From Bacteroidetes bacterium QH_1_64_81 (lineage in GTDB: Bacteria; Bacteroidota; Rhodothermia; Rhodothermales; Salinibacteraceae): 6,795 bases of DNA. The DNA lies in contig PXSX01000204.1 in the NCBI GenBank assembly GCA_003022655.1, positions 1-6,795 on the forward strand, read 5' to 3'. Under the pieces are notes generated by a model, which was not told where the DNA came from, ran no database searches, and saw nothing but the letters and a program-made list of their open reading frames with translations. This document shows, one piece after another, positions 6,059-6,795 of the stretch; positions within the stretch are counted from its first letter, which is position 1, and each line of letters starts with the position of its first letter. The position numbers were made by a program, and so were the translations under genes.

Positions 6059-6324
6059 CCGCGTACGGACGCTTCCTCGGAGGCATCGGCCGTCGTGTCG
6101 GCGGGCTCCTCGTCGTCGCTGTTCATCTTCTGGTAGAGCCGCTTGAGCGGGAACCAGATGAAGCCGAAGAGCGAGGCGAGCAGGGCCGCGACGGCCGCGA
6201 GCAGCGCACCGATGCCGGAGATGACGCTTCCGGGACCGCCGTACGCGTGGGCGGCGTCCGGCACCGCCAGCAGGACGAGCCCAAGACCAAGAAGCGCGAG
6301 AACAGAGCGAGAAAATAGTCGCAT
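6055..6324 (-). CDS. Small membrane protein with signal peptide and AYGGPG motif
   Basis: First gene of the coupled cassette, 89 residues from ATG 6324-6322. Residues 1-27 are a textbook signal peptide: MRLFSRS, a Leu-rich core, then an AHA cleavage site. The mature protein would start YGGPGSVISGIGALLA, followed by a hydrophobic helix to about residue 60. It ends in FIWFPLKRLYQK and an acidic tail (SDDEEPADTTADASEE). A Gly-Pro-Gly start, one helix and a W-x-P-x-K-R-L end is a layout I recall from short uncharacterised bacterial membrane proteins; no function is known to me. The topology would put the N-terminus outside and the basic/acidic tail in the cytoplasm. The open frame extends to a GTG at 6366, but the ATG is preferred because the signal peptide begins there. 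No Shine-Dalgarno motif is visible. Its TGA overlaps the next gene's ATG. Confidence 0.82.
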   Translation of the reverse strand: MRLFSRSVLALLGLGLVLLAVPDAAHAYGGPGSVISGIGALLAAVAALLASLFGFIWFPLKRLYQKMNSDDEEPADTTADASEEASVRG

Positions 6325-6353
6325 GAGCGGGGGGCTTGGATCAGTGTTGAGAG

Positions 6354-6374
6354 GTTCGAATGTCACCGTTCGAA
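6354..6374. repeat. Paired GTTCGAA sites upstream of the sulfotransferase cassette
   Basis: GTTCGAA occurs at 6354-6360 and 6368-6374, a 14-bp period. The TTCGAA core is itself a palindrome, so the pair is both a direct and an inverted repeat. The sites lie 30-50 bases before the cassette's first ATG, at or just after the candidate transcription start. That position would suit a repressor operator, but no regulator gene is in view. Confidence 0.4.
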
Positions 6375-6378
6375 GAAC

Positions 6379-6407
6379 AAGCTAGACCTACGTTCGGCCA
6401 ATGTCAG
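6379..6407 (-). promoter_or_regulatory. Weak candidate promoter for the sulfotransferase cassette
   Basis: On the minus strand CTGACA (6407-6402) matches five of six bases of a -35 box. After 17 bases comes TAGCTT (6384-6379), which matches only three of six -10 bases. Position and spacing are right for transcription starting about 50 bases before the cassette's ATG. The -10 match is poor, and the organism may use another consensus. Confidence 0.22.
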
Positions 6408-6596
6408 ATTGTCCTGCGTTCGTTCCTGCGCCATGGAGAGACCGAGCCGCCGTAGATTTCGCGCAGGGTCGGAGAGCTCTGAGTCTGCTTCTTCTTGCAT
6501 CGCCCTTTTAACTTAGAACACCGTGTTAGTATCGCCCCCCGCCCCATCCGTTCCCGAGACGATCGGAGCGCGACTGCACAGAGGGACCGGAGGGGG

Positions 6597-6795
6597 TCAC
6601 GACGTCTCCACGAGTGCCCGCAGCGTTGCCTCATCGATGTGGTGGCCGCCGTCGAACGTGCGAACCGTCACCGGGACATCGTGAGCGCGGAGACGACGGC
6701 GCACCGCCTCACGCCGCTTCTGGGGGACGTACGGATCCTCGGTCCCCGTCACGAGCGTGAGGTTCAGGGCGCGGAGCCGGTCGGCATGATGGTCC
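6597..6795 (-). CDS. Alpha/beta-hydrolase (esterase/phospholipase-carboxylesterase type), C-terminal 65 residues
   Basis: A serine hydrolase entering from the right edge; the nucleophile Ser and the start lie outside the window. The visible part ends at TGA (6599-6597). Numbering from the first complete codon, LTLVTGTEDPYVPQ (12-25) is the strand and loop carrying the catalytic Asp (D20). RAHDVPVTVRTF (36-47) is the last core strand region, and DGGHHIDEATL (48-58) carries the catalytic His (H51). This Asp-His layout, with a short closing helix, is typical of the carboxylesterase/phospholipase branch acting on small esters. The substrate cannot be told from this fragment. It has the same orientation as the sulfotransferase cassette, 272 bases upstream of it. 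Confidence 0.85.
   Translation of the reverse strand, partial: DHHADRLRALNLTLVTGTEDPYVPQKRREAVRRRLRAHDVPVTVRTFDGGHHIDEATLRALVETS

Larger units (their letters stand above)
6325..6596. other. Upstream region of the sulfotransferase cassette, no gene seen
   Basis: This 272-base stretch lies between the esterase-like gene and the cassette, both on the minus strand. It holds a possible promoter (6379-6407), paired TTCGAA sites (6354-6374) and a short odd palindrome AACAC-C-GTGTT at 6517-6527 in an AT-richer patch. No hairpin followed by T residues is seen downstream of the esterase stop, so read-through into the cassette cannot be excluded. The open frame at 6404-6634 (minus) is very Arg-rich and partly overlaps the esterase in another frame. 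Confidence 0.5.

Noticed and set aside
5679..6086. Extension of the sulfotransferase open frame by 136 residues to 6086
   Set aside because: It is Arg/Pro/Gly-rich, has no family similarity, and reads out of frame through the well-supported three-span membrane gene; the ATGA overlap at 5675-5678 marks the true start.
6404..6634. Minus-strand open frame of 76 residues
   Set aside because: It is very Arg-rich, overlaps the end of the esterase gene in another frame, and has no recognisable features.

Overview
This window looks like chromosomal DNA of a high-GC bacterium with acidic proteins. Shine-Dalgarno-like motifs are scarce: only one gene has a clear one. Together these features suggest a Bacteroidota/Rhodothermota-type organism, possibly a halophile such as Salinibacter. 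That assignment is an impression from composition and gene content and has not been tested. There are no rRNA or tRNA genes, insertion sequences or CRISPR arrays. Eight genes fill the window, two of them cut by its ends, plus five short non-coding stretches, the longest 272 bases.

Layout. (1) 2-579 (+): the C-terminal part of a ParA/Soj/MinD-type ATPase, split by an apparent one-base frameshift in a G5 run. (2) 580-757: a convergent intergenic stretch with a perfect 16-bp tandem duplication and weak hairpins. (3) 758-1084 (-): a small single-span membrane protein directly downstream of (4) 1187-2632 (-), a neurotransmitter:sodium symporter (NSS, LeuT-fold) amino-acid transporter. (5) 2633-2843: the divergent control region. 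(6) 2844-3997 (+): an M20D-type amidohydrolase whose last codons appear frameshifted. (7) 3999-4502 (-): guanine deaminase, convergent with the amidohydrolase and one base from its corrected stop. (8) 4569-6324 (-): three genes joined by two ATGA stop/start overlaps, encoding a signal-peptide membrane peptide, a three-span membrane protein and a PAPS-type sulfotransferase. (9) 6325-6596: the upstream region of that cassette, with a possible promoter and paired TTCGAA sites. (10) 6597-6795 (-): the C-terminus of an alpha/beta-hydrolase (esterase) entering from the right edge.

How the genes may work together. The NSS transporter, its small downstream neighbour, the amidohydrolase and guanine deaminase fit a theme of scavenging organic nitrogen: importing amino acids, releasing them from N-acyl conjugates, and deaminating guanine to xanthine and ammonia. 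The translationally coupled cassette is the most system-like element. A cytoplasmic sulfotransferase made together with two small membrane proteins suggests sulfation of a lipid or envelope molecule at the inner membrane, although the substrate cannot be read from the sequence. Two of the eight genes carry an apparent one-base loss in a G or C run, so base-calling errors should be excluded before calling either a pseudogene.
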